Shown one piece after another: positions 24,756-32,961 of a stretch of 64,000 nucleotides of DNA (positions within the stretch are counted from its first letter, which is position 1; every line of letters begins with the position of its first letter). Source of the DNA: SYOC01 sp964441775 (GTDB lineage Bacteria; Desulfobacterota; Binatia; Bin18); contig CAYTVL010000034.1 in the NCBI GenBank assembly GCA_964441775.1, positions 1 to 64,000 of the forward strand, written 5' to 3'. A program made the translations under genes and the position numbers. The notes under the pieces are model-generated. The model was not told the origin of the DNA and searched no databases. It saw nothing but the letters and a program-made list of their open reading frames with translations.

Positions 24756-26066
24756 TTATCTCTTGAGATTGACAACATCGTCATACATTTGATCAGCCGT
24801 GGTGATCACCCGAGAATTTGCCTGGAACCCGCGTTGCGCGCTGATCATGGCGACAAACTCTTGGGCGACGTCAACCGTGGATTGCTCTAACCCGCCGGCG
24901 AGCGTCGTCCCAAATCCTCCACCGCCCGGCGTACCGATGATGGGATCACCAGACTTCGGCGACTGCGCCCACAAGGTTCCACCCGCGGGGGACAATCGTT
25001 CCACACCCGGAAAATCGGCCAACGCCACTTGATACAAAGGCATGAGCCCGCCATTGGTATATTGTCCGGTGATGACGCCTTGTTGATCAATAGAGAACCC
25101 AGTTAAGGAGCCGGGCGCCGATCCATCAGTTTGCGAAGCAGACAAACTCGAGGCTGAGGCCACCTGTGTGGACCCAGTGAAGCTCATGTTTGCCGCGGGG
25201 ATTTGCAAATTGGCGGCGCCGTTGGTTAAGCCATTCATGGTAATGTTAGGAATTGTACTCGCCGCCGTGTTCAGCGTTCCATTAGGGTTGAATTTTAAAG
25301 TTCCTGCGCTTACCGAGATCAGATCCGTCGGATTGACCGGCGCCGCCTGGACATCCGTTATCGGCGCCACCACCACATAATCCCAAGCCGGCGGAGACGC
25401 TTGTTGCGTTCGGAAGAGAAATGTCAACTGGTGTTCTTGCCCTAACGAGTCGAACACGTTCACCGTTGTGGCAAAATTCTTCGCCGCGTACCAATTATTC
25501 ACCGTATCAGTCGTACCAACTACGCCAGGAGGAACGCCCGCCCAAGTCGGCGTCGGCGTCGTAGCGGTGGAGTCCAGGTTCACCGCTAAGTTCATTTTCG
25601 TGGACGCCTTGGGGAGTATGGATGCTCCAGTTCCCAAGTCGATATTCTGGAGCCCGCCAACCGCTTGCCCATTGGTGTTCAAGGGAAATCCCTGAACAGT
25701 AGCGCCCTCAGCCGAGACCAGGACTTTGTTTTTGTCAAGGGAAAATTGCCCAGCACGGGTGTAGCGCGGCAGCCCAGCCGAATCCTTGACAATAAAAAGC
25801 CCATTTCCTTGTATGGTCAGATCAGAAGGTGAGTTCGTCGCTTGGTACACGCCTTGCGCAAAAGATGGGAGAGCCGAGTCCATGCGGACGCCACGACCGA
25901 TGTCCACCCCGCCCTCTTGCGCGCTCAATAGGTCAGCAAACCCGGAGCGAGTATTTTTAAAGCCAACAGTATTGACGTTTGCCAAGTTGTTACTGACGAC
26001 GGACATCTCGCTACTGTACGTCACTAATCCCGTCACTCCGGTATACATGGAACTTGTAATGGACAT
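24756..26066 (-). CDS. flgE: Flagellar hook protein FlgE
   Basis: Subunit of the hook that joins the rod to the filament, exported through the flagellar apparatus. 436 residues from the ATG at 26066 (GGAGGGAAG upstream); a longer frame to 26102 has no support. N-terminal SMYTGVTGLVTYSSEMSVVS followed by NNLANVNTVGFKNTRSGF is the rod/hook signature. The middle domain (about 150-340) is variable. The C-terminal EFVAMISAQRGFQANSRVI forms the paired helix. It is the last gene of the long operon; an inserted repeat separates it from flgD by 274 bases. Confidence 0.93.
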   Translation of the reverse strand: MSITSSMYTGVTGLVTYSSEMSVVSNNLANVNTVGFKNTRSGFADLLSAQEGGVDIGRGVRMDSALPSFAQGVYQATNSPSDLTIQGNGLFIVKDSAGLPRYTRAGQFSLDKNKVLVSAEGATVQGFPLNTNGQAVGGLQNIDLGTGASILPKASTKMNLAVNLDSTATTPTPTWAGVPPGVVGTTDTVNNWYAAKNFATTVNVFDSLGQEHQLTFLFRTQQASPPAWDYVVVAPITDVQAAPVNPTDLISVSAGTLKFNPNGTLNTAASTIPNITMNGLTNGAANLQIPAANMSFTGSTQVASASSLSASQTDGSAPGSLTGFSIDQQGVITGQYTNGGLMPLYQVALADFPGVERLSPAGGTLWAQSPKSGDPIIGTPGGGGFGTTLAGGLEQSTVDVAQEFVAMISAQRGFQANSRVITTADQMYDDVVNLKR

Positions 26067-26166
26067 AAGAAATCTTCCCTCCGTTTGTTTCGCAGTTGAC
26101 AAAAATGAAAAATCAAATCAGAAAAGGCCACACAGTTTCGTCGTCACCATTACCTCTAGTAGACTG

Positions 26167-26344
26167 TTAAGGACTTTGAGACAAAACCCACGAACGGAAA
26201 TCAAGGAGCCTGTCATTGCGAGGAGTCGTAGACGACGAAGCAATCTCGCAAGAATCGAAAACCTAAGGCAAAGATTGCTTCGCTCCGCTCGCAATGACAC
26301 GTTGACGGTTTGCAGACTGGAGGAGTTTTGTCCCGTAGTCCTAA
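26167..26344. repeat. 178-bp MITE-like element between flgD and flgE
   Basis: Ends TTAAGGACTTTGAGACAAAA (26167-26186) and, inverted, TTAGGACTACGGGACAAAAC (26344-26325) match each other and the ends of the element before motA (3096-3193). The right end overlaps the flgD stop codon (TAG at 26343-26341). Another palindrome, 26212-26298, sits inside it. Confidence 0.7.
26212..26298. repeat. 87-bp palindromic repeat nested in the flgD-flgE element
   Basis: Starts GTCATTGCGAGGAG and ends CTCGCAATGAC, with GAAGCAATCTC facing GATTGCTTCGCTC inside. Similar in build to the repeat at 28984-29073 (CATTCTGAGGAGCG...). Its position inside another element implies it arrived later. Confidence 0.7.
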
Positions 26345-27030
26345 GCGCCCAGAGGCGTCTGCACCGCGACAAGAGCGCTAAGCGGCAGCCGCATGCCGTT
26401 GACCGTGACGAAAACCGAAGAGCCCGAGAGGTCGACGCCGCTTACCATCCCTTTCACAAGAGTCTGCACATCGACCTTTTTCCCTTGCGCATCGAAAGCG
26501 TCGACTTCAACGGTGTACTCGCCGGCAGGCAGGCGATTACCCTTGTCATCTTTGCCGTTCCACGTCACCTTCTGGTCTCCCGCCGTGAGCGTCCCGGCCT
26601 CGATCGTGCGCATCGCGTTTCCGTCCTTGTCTACAATATGGATAGAAATCCGAGCGGCGTCTGCACTGAGCTGAAACGGCAGATCCGCCGTCCCAGTCGC
26701 TCCAAGCTGAAGATTATTGCTTTTTAGGCTCACGTCTTTCCCGATCAATGACGTGGCCTGAACCTCACTCAACGTTGTTTGGGTTTGCTGTAACGCGTCT
26801 AACTTCGCTCCGATGGCGACCAACTGATTGAGACTGCTAAAACTTGTCATTTGCGCGGTCATTTCTTGATTATCCATTGGTTTCAGCGGATCTTGGTATT
26901 GCATCTGCGTGGTCAAGAGATTCAAGAAATCGGTCTGATCCAGCTCCTTTTTTGGCGGCTTCACGCCGGGCGCTGAATTTCCCGTGGAGGCCTGTGTCTG
27001 AGTTGACGAATTCAAGGTTGAAGTGTCCAT
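26341..27030 (-). CDS. flgD: Flagellar hook assembly scaffold FlgD
   Basis: Caps the growing hook and is then released. 229 residues. The N-terminal conserved segment KELDQTDFLNLLTTQMQYQD followed by PLKPMDNQEMTAQ is diagnostic. The C-terminal half (about 105-225) is the Tudor/FnIII-like FLgD domain with the DGKGNRLPAGEYTVEVDA-type turn (here DDKGNRLPAGEYTVEV). GAGGAGTAGAGG precedes the ATG. It follows fliK by 53 bases. Its stop codon is supplied at the edge of a palindromic element. Confidence 0.94.
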   Translation of the reverse strand: MDTSTLNSSTQTQASTGNSAPGVKPPKKELDQTDFLNLLTTQMQYQDPLKPMDNQEMTAQMTSFSSLNQLVAIGAKLDALQQTQTTLSEVQATSLIGKDVSLKSNNLQLGATGTADLPFQLSADAARISIHIVDKDGNAMRTIEAGTLTAGDQKVTWNGKDDKGNRLPAGEYTVEVDAFDAQGKKVDVQTLVKGMVSGVDLSGSSVFVTVNGMRLPLSALVAVQTPLGA

Positions 27031-27083
27031 CCTCTACTCCTCTTGTCAATCCATAATTAGCAGGGACGATTGAGACGTTTCTG

Positions 27084-28913
27084 TCACGCCCACACGCTGA
27101 CTCTGCCCTGAGAATCAACCGGAGCCACGGCAGAGACGTTGTCTCCAATGTCATCCCCCCCTGACGCTGACTCGAAGCTGCCCGCCTGCTTGTGCGGGCG
27201 CGCCCCTTGCTGATAGTTTTGAGAGGATGCCTCATGTCTGCCATCATCGTTTTGGACATCCACGCGCACGGTATCGAGATCGAGACGATGTCCCTGGAGC
27301 GCATGTTTGAGTTCAGGGAGATGTGTCTGAATCAAGGCGCCAACGTCAGCGGACCCCGCCACAATGTGCGCCCGTACCTGCGTCCCCTCCACCACTAATT
27401 GAATGTCAAGCTTTCCAAGTTCCGGCGGGTCGAGCTGTAAACGGGCTGCGTGACTTTCTTGAGACACGGTCTCGACTATGCGATTGGCGACTTGATCTAC
27501 CACGGATTGCCAGGACTCCAGGTTATTGCTTTGTCCCACAGGCTTCTCCGATTGCGTTTGTAAAGAAGATATTAAGAGTGAGTCGGCGCTGTTCGTCGCT
27601 ATCGATTCCGGACCGATGAGGGACCGTCGTTGGTCTTGAGCAGCCAAATCATTTTTCCCCTTTGGGATTTCTTCACCAACGAATTGCGTCATGCGTTCGA
27701 TTACTTTTTTTCCTGCTGAATTCTGTTCGCCAAGAGCGAGTTGTTCTATTTGTACAGCTACTTTTTTTTCCGCCGGATTTTGCCCATTCAAGGTGAACTG
27801 CTCGATTTGCCGAGCCACATTGTTTCCCGCTGAACTTTGCTCACCAGGAGTGAGGCGTTCGATCGGCGCCAACGGTGTTTTTCCTCCTGCATTTTGTTCG
27901 CCGCCAGCTCGTTCAAGCGAAAGCAGTTGGGAAGACAGTTGCGGGGAGAGTTGCTGGGGTAGTTGCGATGGCAGTTGCGGGGAGAGTTGCGATGGCAGTT
28001 GTGATGCAGCGGCTTGAAGGGCGGGCTGCACCACGGGCTTGCCTTCTTCCATCGGCCTAGGGTCGGGCATGCCGTTGAGACCAATAGGGCGGCCGTTGCG
28101 TTCTCGCCCAAGAGCCAACAGTGGATTGCCCTCGGACAAGGCAGATACGTTTCCAGCGTTCCTCGCACTCGCTTCCGACCCCGGGAAAACGTTCTTGCCA
28201 GCGTCCGCTGCTGTTCCAGCGTGTACCGACGCCGTTCCGCTCGGAGCCTCTTCTGGTGCTTGTGAGACGAGGACCACCCCCTCGGGCAAGGCAGATACGT
28301 TTCCAGCGTTCCTCGCACTCGCTTCCGACCCCGGGAAAACGTTCTTGCCAGCGTCCGCTGCTGTTCCAGCGTGTACCGACGCCGTTCCGCTCGGAGCCTC
28401 TTCTGGTGCTTGTGAGACGAGGACCACCCCGATGGTTGCTGGGGCGGATATTTGCGGAACTTGTGCAGACACTGGTGTCGTTTGCGCGGGCGCTTGCGCC
28501 GGCACTGGCGTCGCCTGAGCAGGCTCTATTACTGGTTGCGCTTGTCCTCCTAAAAAAGGAAGCAGCAGAGAGAGAAGGGCGCTTTGCTCTGCTGAGGACG
28601 CATTACTCAGGCCATCCCCATTTCCTATTGAAGTCGGCTTGGAGGTCCCGACACCCTCACCCTCAGGCAAGCTGGTCAAAGAAACGGACTGCAATGTGGT
28701 GATCTGCGCGACGAGGAATTCCGCCGAGAATGAAGCTTCACTCTCGGCCTGCGGCGGCGGAACCTGCGGCGGCGGTGTTCCCGGCGGGAAAAGCGCGAGT
28801 AACAATGAAAAGAAGTTGTTTGTTTGATCCGCAGAGAAATCGGCCACTGCCGGACCGGCGTCAGGCTGCGGGGCGGAAAACAACGGCGGTGAAATGGTAA
28901 TCACGCCGGACAA
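27084..28913 (-). CDS. fliK: Flagellar hook-length control protein FliK with internal duplication
   Basis: Secreted ruler that measures the hook and switches export specificity. 609 residues, at the long end of the family. The conserved C-terminal domain (about 460-555) has ARLQLDPPELGKLDIQLVVE and ALQGHRLDLDTVRVDVQ. The N-terminal ruler part is rich in Ala, Pro, Gln and Ser. It contains a 50-residue tandem duplication (about 162-261), a Gln-Leu-Ser-Pro low-complexity run (about 302-330) and about four copies of a degenerate GEQ-SAGKKV-IEQ unit of some 20 residues (about 340-420). The start is TTG at 28913 or GTG at 28904; neither has a clear ribosome binding site. Confidence 0.9.
   Translation of the reverse strand: MSGVITISPPLFSAPQPDAGPAVADFSADQTNNFFSLLLALFPPGTPPPQVPPPQAESEASFSAEFLVAQITTLQSVSLTSLPEGEGVGTSKPTSIGNGDGLSNASSAEQSALLSLLLPFLGGQAQPVIEPAQATPVPAQAPAQTTPVSAQVPQISAPATIGVVLVSQAPEEAPSGTASVHAGTAADAGKNVFPGSEASARNAGNVSALPEGVVLVSQAPEEAPSGTASVHAGTAADAGKNVFPGSEASARNAGNVSALSEGNPLLALGRERNGRPIGLNGMPDPRPMEEGKPVVQPALQAAASQLPSQLSPQLPSQLPQQLSPQLSSQLLSLERAGGEQNAGGKTPLAPIERLTPGEQSSAGNNVARQIEQFTLNGQNPAEKKVAVQIEQLALGEQNSAGKKVIERMTQFVGEEIPKGKNDLAAQDQRRSLIGPESIATNSADSLLISSLQTQSEKPVGQSNNLESWQSVVDQVANRIVETVSQESHAARLQLDPPELGKLDIQLVVEGTQVRAHIVAGSADVGALIQTHLPELKHALQGHRLDLDTVRVDVQNDDGRHEASSQNYQQGARPHKQAGSFESASGGDDIGDNVSAVAPVDSQGRVSVWA
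28131..28430. repeat. 150-bp tandem duplication inside fliK
   Basis: 28131-28280 and 28281-28430 are direct repeats with period 150 bp (50 codons) and I see a single base difference, at 28136 against 28286 (Pro or Ser codon in the protein). It keeps the reading frame and lengthens the ruler part of FliK. The near identity shows a recent event or gene conversion. Confidence 0.9.
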
Positions 28914-28983
28914 AGAGGAGCAAAGCGGGCGCCGGGGAGAGACGTTTTCTACCCGTAATCTGTCTACGCGATTTCCGGGGCTG

Positions 28984-29073
28984 GCATTCTGAGGAGCGGA
29001 GTGAGGAAGAATCTCAAAATAGCAGGAACAACACGAGATTCTTCGCCTGCAGTGCTTTCCGGCTCAAAATGAC
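28984..29073. repeat. 90-bp palindromic repeat between fliJ and fliK
   Basis: CATTCTGAGGAGCGGAG ... GAAGAATCTC faces GAGATTCTTCG ... CTCAAAATGACG as an imperfect inverted pair. Related in design to 26212-26298. It makes up much of the 269-base gap, in which I see no gene. Confidence 0.65.
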
Positions 29074-29182
29074 GATCCCACGAATTCCTGTGGACTAAGT
29101 CTAAGAGTTTCTCGTTCGCTGACACAACACGCGAGGAAATTTTTTCCGCCTGTGGACTATTCTGCCCACCTTGAACGGGCGT

Positions 29183-29653
29183 CTACCCCTCCCCGTTTTT
29201 CTCACCCGTGCTTTGCTGTTCGATGTATTGACGTTGTCCGACCTCATCGGCTTGCCGTTGCGCCGTCGCCAATTCGGCATGTTGGTGGCGTTCCACCAGC
29301 CGGGCTTTGAACTGTTCAAGGCTTTTGACGCCAGTATCCGCCTCCAACAATGCCAGACGTTGTTCCTCGCGCCTGGTTTCCACGCCGGCTAACTGCGACC
29401 GTTTCTGCTGGAGGTCAAGCTCAAGTTGCTGCGCGAAAGCGCCATAGAGTTGGAGATCAGCTATCCTGAGCGCTTGTCCATTTTCGCGGAGCATTTCCTG
29501 GATATACGTCGCCAGCCGCTCTTCCAGTTGTTGTATTTCGCTCGTGAGCCGCAGACGTTCCTCTTCGACCGCCGCAAAGGCGAGTCGCTGCTCCTCTCGT
29601 TGCCGTTCACGAAGGCGGAGCACCGGAGCAAGACGAAAACGAAAAGCTGCCAC
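29183..29653 (-). CDS. fliJ: Flagellar export chaperone FliJ
   Basis: Coiled-coil protein of 156 residues that links the FliI ATPase to the export gate, resembling the gamma stalk of F-ATPases. The N-terminus FRFRLAPVLRLRERQREEQ is the standard FliJ start, and almost the whole chain is charged heptads. The start is GTG. It begins 27 bases after the fliI stop. The last residues (QQSTGEKNGEG) are disordered. Confidence 0.88.
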   Translation of the reverse strand: MAAFRFRLAPVLRLRERQREEQRLAFAAVEEERLRLTSEIQQLEERLATYIQEMLRENGQALRIADLQLYGAFAQQLELDLQQKRSQLAGVETRREEQRLALLEADTGVKSLEQFKARLVERHQHAELATAQRQADEVGQRQYIEQQSTGEKNGEG

Positions 29654-29680
29654 GATGAATCGTGTATCTCCAGACTCACA

Positions 29681-31096
29681 TCAAGAGACCAACACTTCCG
29701 CTAAACCGCGTATGCTGTCTTCTAGGGTGACAGGTTCGGACACGTCTTGGCAAAGATAACGACGGATATGCGGCATGAGGCGCAGCGCTCGGTCCACGTC
29801 GGGATTCTTTCCGCCCACATACGCGCCAATCTGAATCAGGTCCTCCGCATCACGATACGCCGCCAACAAACGAATCAACTCGGTCACAAGCTGTTGATGT
29901 TCTCGATGAGTCACTTGTGTACGGACCCGGCTTACCGAAGAAAGTACGTGAATGGCCGGAAACTGGCCTTGTTCAGCGAGACGACGAGAGAGCTCGATAT
30001 GACCGTCAGTGATAGAGCGCACAGCATCCGTCACTGGTTCATGCGGGTCATCCCCTTCCATCAACACCGTGTAAAGGCCGGTAATGCTCCCCTTCCCTTT
30101 CCAAGCCCCCGCCCGCTCTAACAAGCGAGGCAACTGAGCAAACACCGAGGGGGGATAGCCGCGTGTCGACGGCGGCTCGCCAGCAGCCAGCCCCACTTCT
30201 CGTTGCGCCATCGCGAAGCGGCTGAGGGAGTCCACCAGCAGCAGCACATCCTGCCCGAGGTCTCGAAAATATTCAGCGATAGCCGTGGCCAGGAACGCCG
30301 CGCGAACCCGCACAGGCGGGGGGTCTGCCGAGGTAGCGGCCACCACCACCATGCGGTCTCGTTCTTCCGGCGGGAGTGCTTTTTCCACAAATTCTTGGAC
30401 TTCTCTTCCACGTTCGCCAATGAGGGCAATCACTCTGACATCTGCACGCGTATAGCGAGCAATCATGGACAGGAGCGTGCTTTTCCCCACCCCAGGTCCG
30501 GCCATGATCGCGATGCGTTGCCCTTTCCCACAGGTAATGAGCCCATTAACCGAGCGGATGCCGATGTCTAACGGCTCCTGAATATCCGAGCGCTCCAAGG
30601 GATTAGTAATCGGCCTGTACAACGGATACACATGCGCCGCTTTCATCGGTCCCTTCCCATCCAGTGGTCTTCCCAGGCCATCGAGTACACGCCCTAACAC
30701 ATCTTCGCCGACAAGAAGAGAGGCGTGCTTAGTTCGCGCGACCACGCGACTTCCTGGACCCACGCCGCGGAGTTCTCCCAAAGGCATCAGCAACGTCCGC
30801 TCTCCTCGAAAGCCCACTACTTCAGCGAGGGCTGGCGCGTCGCCATGTAAGGGATGCACTTCACACACACCACCAACAGGCAGCCAAGGGCCTTGGCTTG
30901 TCACCAGTAGACCGACCACATCCGTTACTATCCCGGAGACACGAAAAGGAGAAAGCGCTGTGAGACGCTCACGATAGGGAGCGAGGGGATCTGGCGGCGA
31001 GGAAGCAGCAGAAGAATCGGAGAATCGGAGAATCGGAGAATCGGAATCTCTCTCTTTCACCGTTTCACCATTCCGCCGTTTCGCCGTTTCGTTCAC
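29681..31096 (-). CDS. fliI: Flagellum-specific ATPase FliI with repeat-coded N-terminus
   Basis: ATPase of the flagellar type III export machine, related to F1-beta. 471 residues, about 25 longer than usual at the N-terminus. Walker A is IMAGPGVGKSTLL, followed by ALIGERGREVQEFVE and the Walker B-like VLLLVDSLSRFA; the C-terminal helical domain is complete. The start is GTG at 31096 (a second GTG at 31060 is possible). Residues of about 19-28 are coded by four 8-bp repeats (31013-31044), and between these repeats and the conserved domain there is no in-frame ATG, GTG or TTG. It lies 24 bases after fliH. Confidence 0.93.
   Translation of the reverse strand: MNETAKRRNGETVKERDSDSPILRFSDSSAASSPPDPLAPYRERLTALSPFRVSGIVTDVVGLLVTSQGPWLPVGGVCEVHPLHGDAPALAEVVGFRGERTLLMPLGELRGVGPGSRVVARTKHASLLVGEDVLGRVLDGLGRPLDGKGPMKAAHVYPLYRPITNPLERSDIQEPLDIGIRSVNGLITCGKGQRIAIMAGPGVGKSTLLSMIARYTRADVRVIALIGERGREVQEFVEKALPPEERDRMVVVAATSADPPPVRVRAAFLATAIAEYFRDLGQDVLLLVDSLSRFAMAQREVGLAAGEPPSTRGYPPSVFAQLPRLLERAGAWKGKGSITGLYTVLMEGDDPHEPVTDAVRSITDGHIELSRRLAEQGQFPAIHVLSSVSRVRTQVTHREHQQLVTELIRLLAAYRDAEDLIQIGAYVGGKNPDVDRALRLMPHIRRYLCQDVSEPVTLEDSIRGLAEVLVS
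31013..31044. repeat. 8-bp simple-sequence repeat, four units, in the 5' end of fliI
   Basis: AGAATCGG repeated exactly four times (CCGATTCT on the coding strand), followed by part of a fifth unit. As the unit is not a multiple of three, gain or loss of one copy would shift the fliI frame. Confidence 0.9.
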
Positions 31097-31120
31097 GCTT
31101 CTACCCCTGCCCCCCGCTTG

Positions 31121-31903
31121 CTACTCCAGCAACTGTCGGCGGATTTCTTCGAGTTGCACCGGGATGGTGGCGTCCACCGTCCCCATTTCTGTCTCGACGC
31201 GACAACCGCCCCGCTCAATCTCTTCGGTAGGAACAATTTCAATCGTCCGTCCTCCTTTTTGACCGCTCCAGGAGAGATCGGGACGACATTCCATGAGGAT
31301 TTGCTGATCCAGCGGATGCAGGTACACACGGACAGAGCGTGCGTGTGGCAGCTCGGCGCGCGCCCGCTCGAGGACGGCGGCGACGATATGCGGATCTTCC
31401 TCAATGACTTTCCCAATCATCTTTTCAACAATTTCAAGAGCAAAGCGCACGAGATTGGGCGTCAGGTGCTCAATTAAACACTCTTCCAACACGATCAAAC
31501 TTTGCCCAGCTTGCACGAACGCCACCAGTGCAGGCATCAACTCTTGCCTCGCTTGTTCCCGACCTTCTTCGCGCCCACTCGCCAGCCCTTGCGCATGGGC
31601 AGTGTGCCGCCACTGCTCCACCTCTTGTTGAGCAAAGGTGATTATGCTCTCAGCTTGTTCTTGCGCAGCCAGCAACAGTTCCTCCGGCGAAGGAACGGGT
31701 TCCGGAGCAGGCAGGTCCGGCTCCTCTTCATCGGCGCTTGCTCCTTGCGCCTCGCTCGTGTCGGTATTGGCAGACGCGATCCTCTCCCGGCCTTCTTCTA
31801 GGGCGAACAAAAGTGGTGAGAGAAAATGCTCAAGGTCAGCGTGTGCATATCGTTGAACTTCCTGTTCATTGAACGCTCCCCGTTCAAGCACTCGCTTAGA
31901 CAA
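31121..31903 (-). CDS. fliH: Flagellar assembly protein FliH
   Basis: Stator-like regulator of FliI in the export apparatus. I place the start at a TTG (31903) which has AAGGAGG six bases upstream and overlaps the fliG stop by 8 bases; this gives 260 residues. A longer frame to 32041 lies wholly within fliG and reads as an Arg/Trp-rich shadow. The N-terminal half is acidic and variable (residues 30-85 rich in Glu, Ala, Pro). The middle is a coiled coil (LLLAAQEQAESIITFAQQEV) and the C-terminal domain (about 140-255) is FliH/V-type, with LVRFALEIVEKMIGKVIEED. Confidence 0.85.
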   Translation of the reverse strand: MSKRVLERGAFNEQEVQRYAHADLEHFLSPLLFALEEGRERIASANTDTSEAQGASADEEEPDLPAPEPVPSPEELLLAAQEQAESIITFAQQEVEQWRHTAHAQGLASGREEGREQARQELMPALVAFVQAGQSLIVLEECLIEHLTPNLVRFALEIVEKMIGKVIEEDPHIVAAVLERARAELPHARSVRVYLHPLDQQILMECRPDLSWSGQKGGRTIEIVPTEEIERGGCRVETEMGTVDATIPVQLEEIRRQLLE

Positions 31904-32912
31904 GCATATCCTCCTTGCCCTTGCCGGTCGCCAAGAAGATCTTTCCTTCCGCTTCGAGCGAGCGAGCAATTTCCAACACCTCGCGCTGCGTCGTCTCCAC
32001 GTCGCGCAGGCGTACCGGACCCATTCCTTCAAGCTCTTCACGCAATAACGCGCCGGCGCGGTCCGACATATTGCTAAACATCTTCTTCTTCATCTGCGGA
32101 CTGGCCGTGCGCAAGGCCAATACCCACTTCTCCCGTTCGACTTCACGAATCAAGGTCTGCATGCTCTTGTCGTCGATCTTCGAGAGATCTTCGAAGGTGA
32201 ACATCAAGCCGCGCACGCTACTCGTCATCTCTTGATCAATCTCATCGAGTCCGGCCAGCACCCGCTCTTCTGTTGCTTTGTCTACAAAGTTTAGCATTTC
32301 AGAGAGAGGTTTAACTCCGCCAATTTCTTTGCCGCGTACTTGACGGATTTCATTGCGCAAGACGCGACTCACTTCTTCAATAACTTCGGGCGGGGTGCGG
32401 GAAATCTGGGTAATGCGATACGCCACCTCTTTCTGCGTATCTTCTCCCAAGAGCGAAAGCACTTCCCCCGCATGGCCCGGATAGAGATGGGCTAAAATAA
32501 ACGCCACTGTTTGTGGATGTTCATCACGCAGGAAACTCGCCAGCACTTTGCCATCCATCTCGCGCAAGGCCTCCACGCCGGTCGAGTTGTCTTCATCCAC
32601 ATCCATGATGCGCTTCATAAGCTCAGCCGCTTTTTCCGACCCCAGCGCTTTTTCCAGCACTCGACTGAGGTACGCCGAGTCATCACTCACCACCAGCCCG
32701 GAGCGCGCTGCTTGCTGCGACACGTCCTCGTACACCTGCGTAATGTGCCGATGCTCCACCAAGCGTATGCGATGCATGCCCTGCCGTAGCAAAAGCAAGT
32801 CTTTTTCGTCAAGTTCCGCCACCAGTTCAGCCGCAAGCTCCTCGCCAACCAGGGCGAGAAGCACCGCAGCTTTTTCCGGACCTTTCAAGGGAGCCGCATC
32901 AGCACTCATCAT
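31896..32912 (-). CDS. fliG: Flagellar motor switch protein FliG
   Basis: Rotor protein that meets MotA; 338 residues, normal length. N-terminal domain (about 5-100) begins GPEKAAVLLALVGEELAAEL; the middle domain has the DEHPQTVAFILAHL motif (EHPQ patch); the C-terminal torque domain (about 240-330) has MKKKMFSNMSDRAGALLREE followed by GPVRLRDVETTQ. It lies 49 bases after fliF and overlaps fliH by 8 bases. Confidence 0.96.
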   Translation of the reverse strand: MMSADAAPLKGPEKAAVLLALVGEELAAELVAELDEKDLLLLRQGMHRIRLVEHRHITQVYEDVSQQAARSGLVVSDDSAYLSRVLEKALGSEKAAELMKRIMDVDEDNSTGVEALREMDGKVLASFLRDEHPQTVAFILAHLYPGHAGEVLSLLGEDTQKEVAYRITQISRTPPEVIEEVSRVLRNEIRQVRGKEIGGVKPLSEMLNFVDKATEERVLAGLDEIDQEMTSSVRGLMFTFEDLSKIDDKSMQTLIREVEREKWVLALRTASPQMKKKMFSNMSDRAGALLREELEGMGPVRLRDVETTQREVLEIARSLEAEGKIFLATGKGKEDMLV

Positions 32913-32961
32913 AAGTCCTTGCTCTTTTTATTAACAAAAGCAACACAAATCCACTTCGTGG

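Noticed and set aside
28131..28430. Possible CRISPR-like array because of the regular repeat
   Set aside because: Only two long, directly adjacent copies without spacers, inside a coding sequence.
27788..28518. Several long frames on both strands across the fliK repeat
   Set aside because: They are shadows created by the high GC content and the 150-bp duplication (150 is a multiple of three, so every frame stays open); only the minus-strand frame has the FliK C-terminal domain.
31904..32041. Longer FliH reading frame reaching back into fliG
   Set aside because: The extra 46 residues are Arg/Trp-rich, lie wholly within the conserved 3' end of fliG and have no FliH character; a TTG at 31903 with AAGGAGG fits better.
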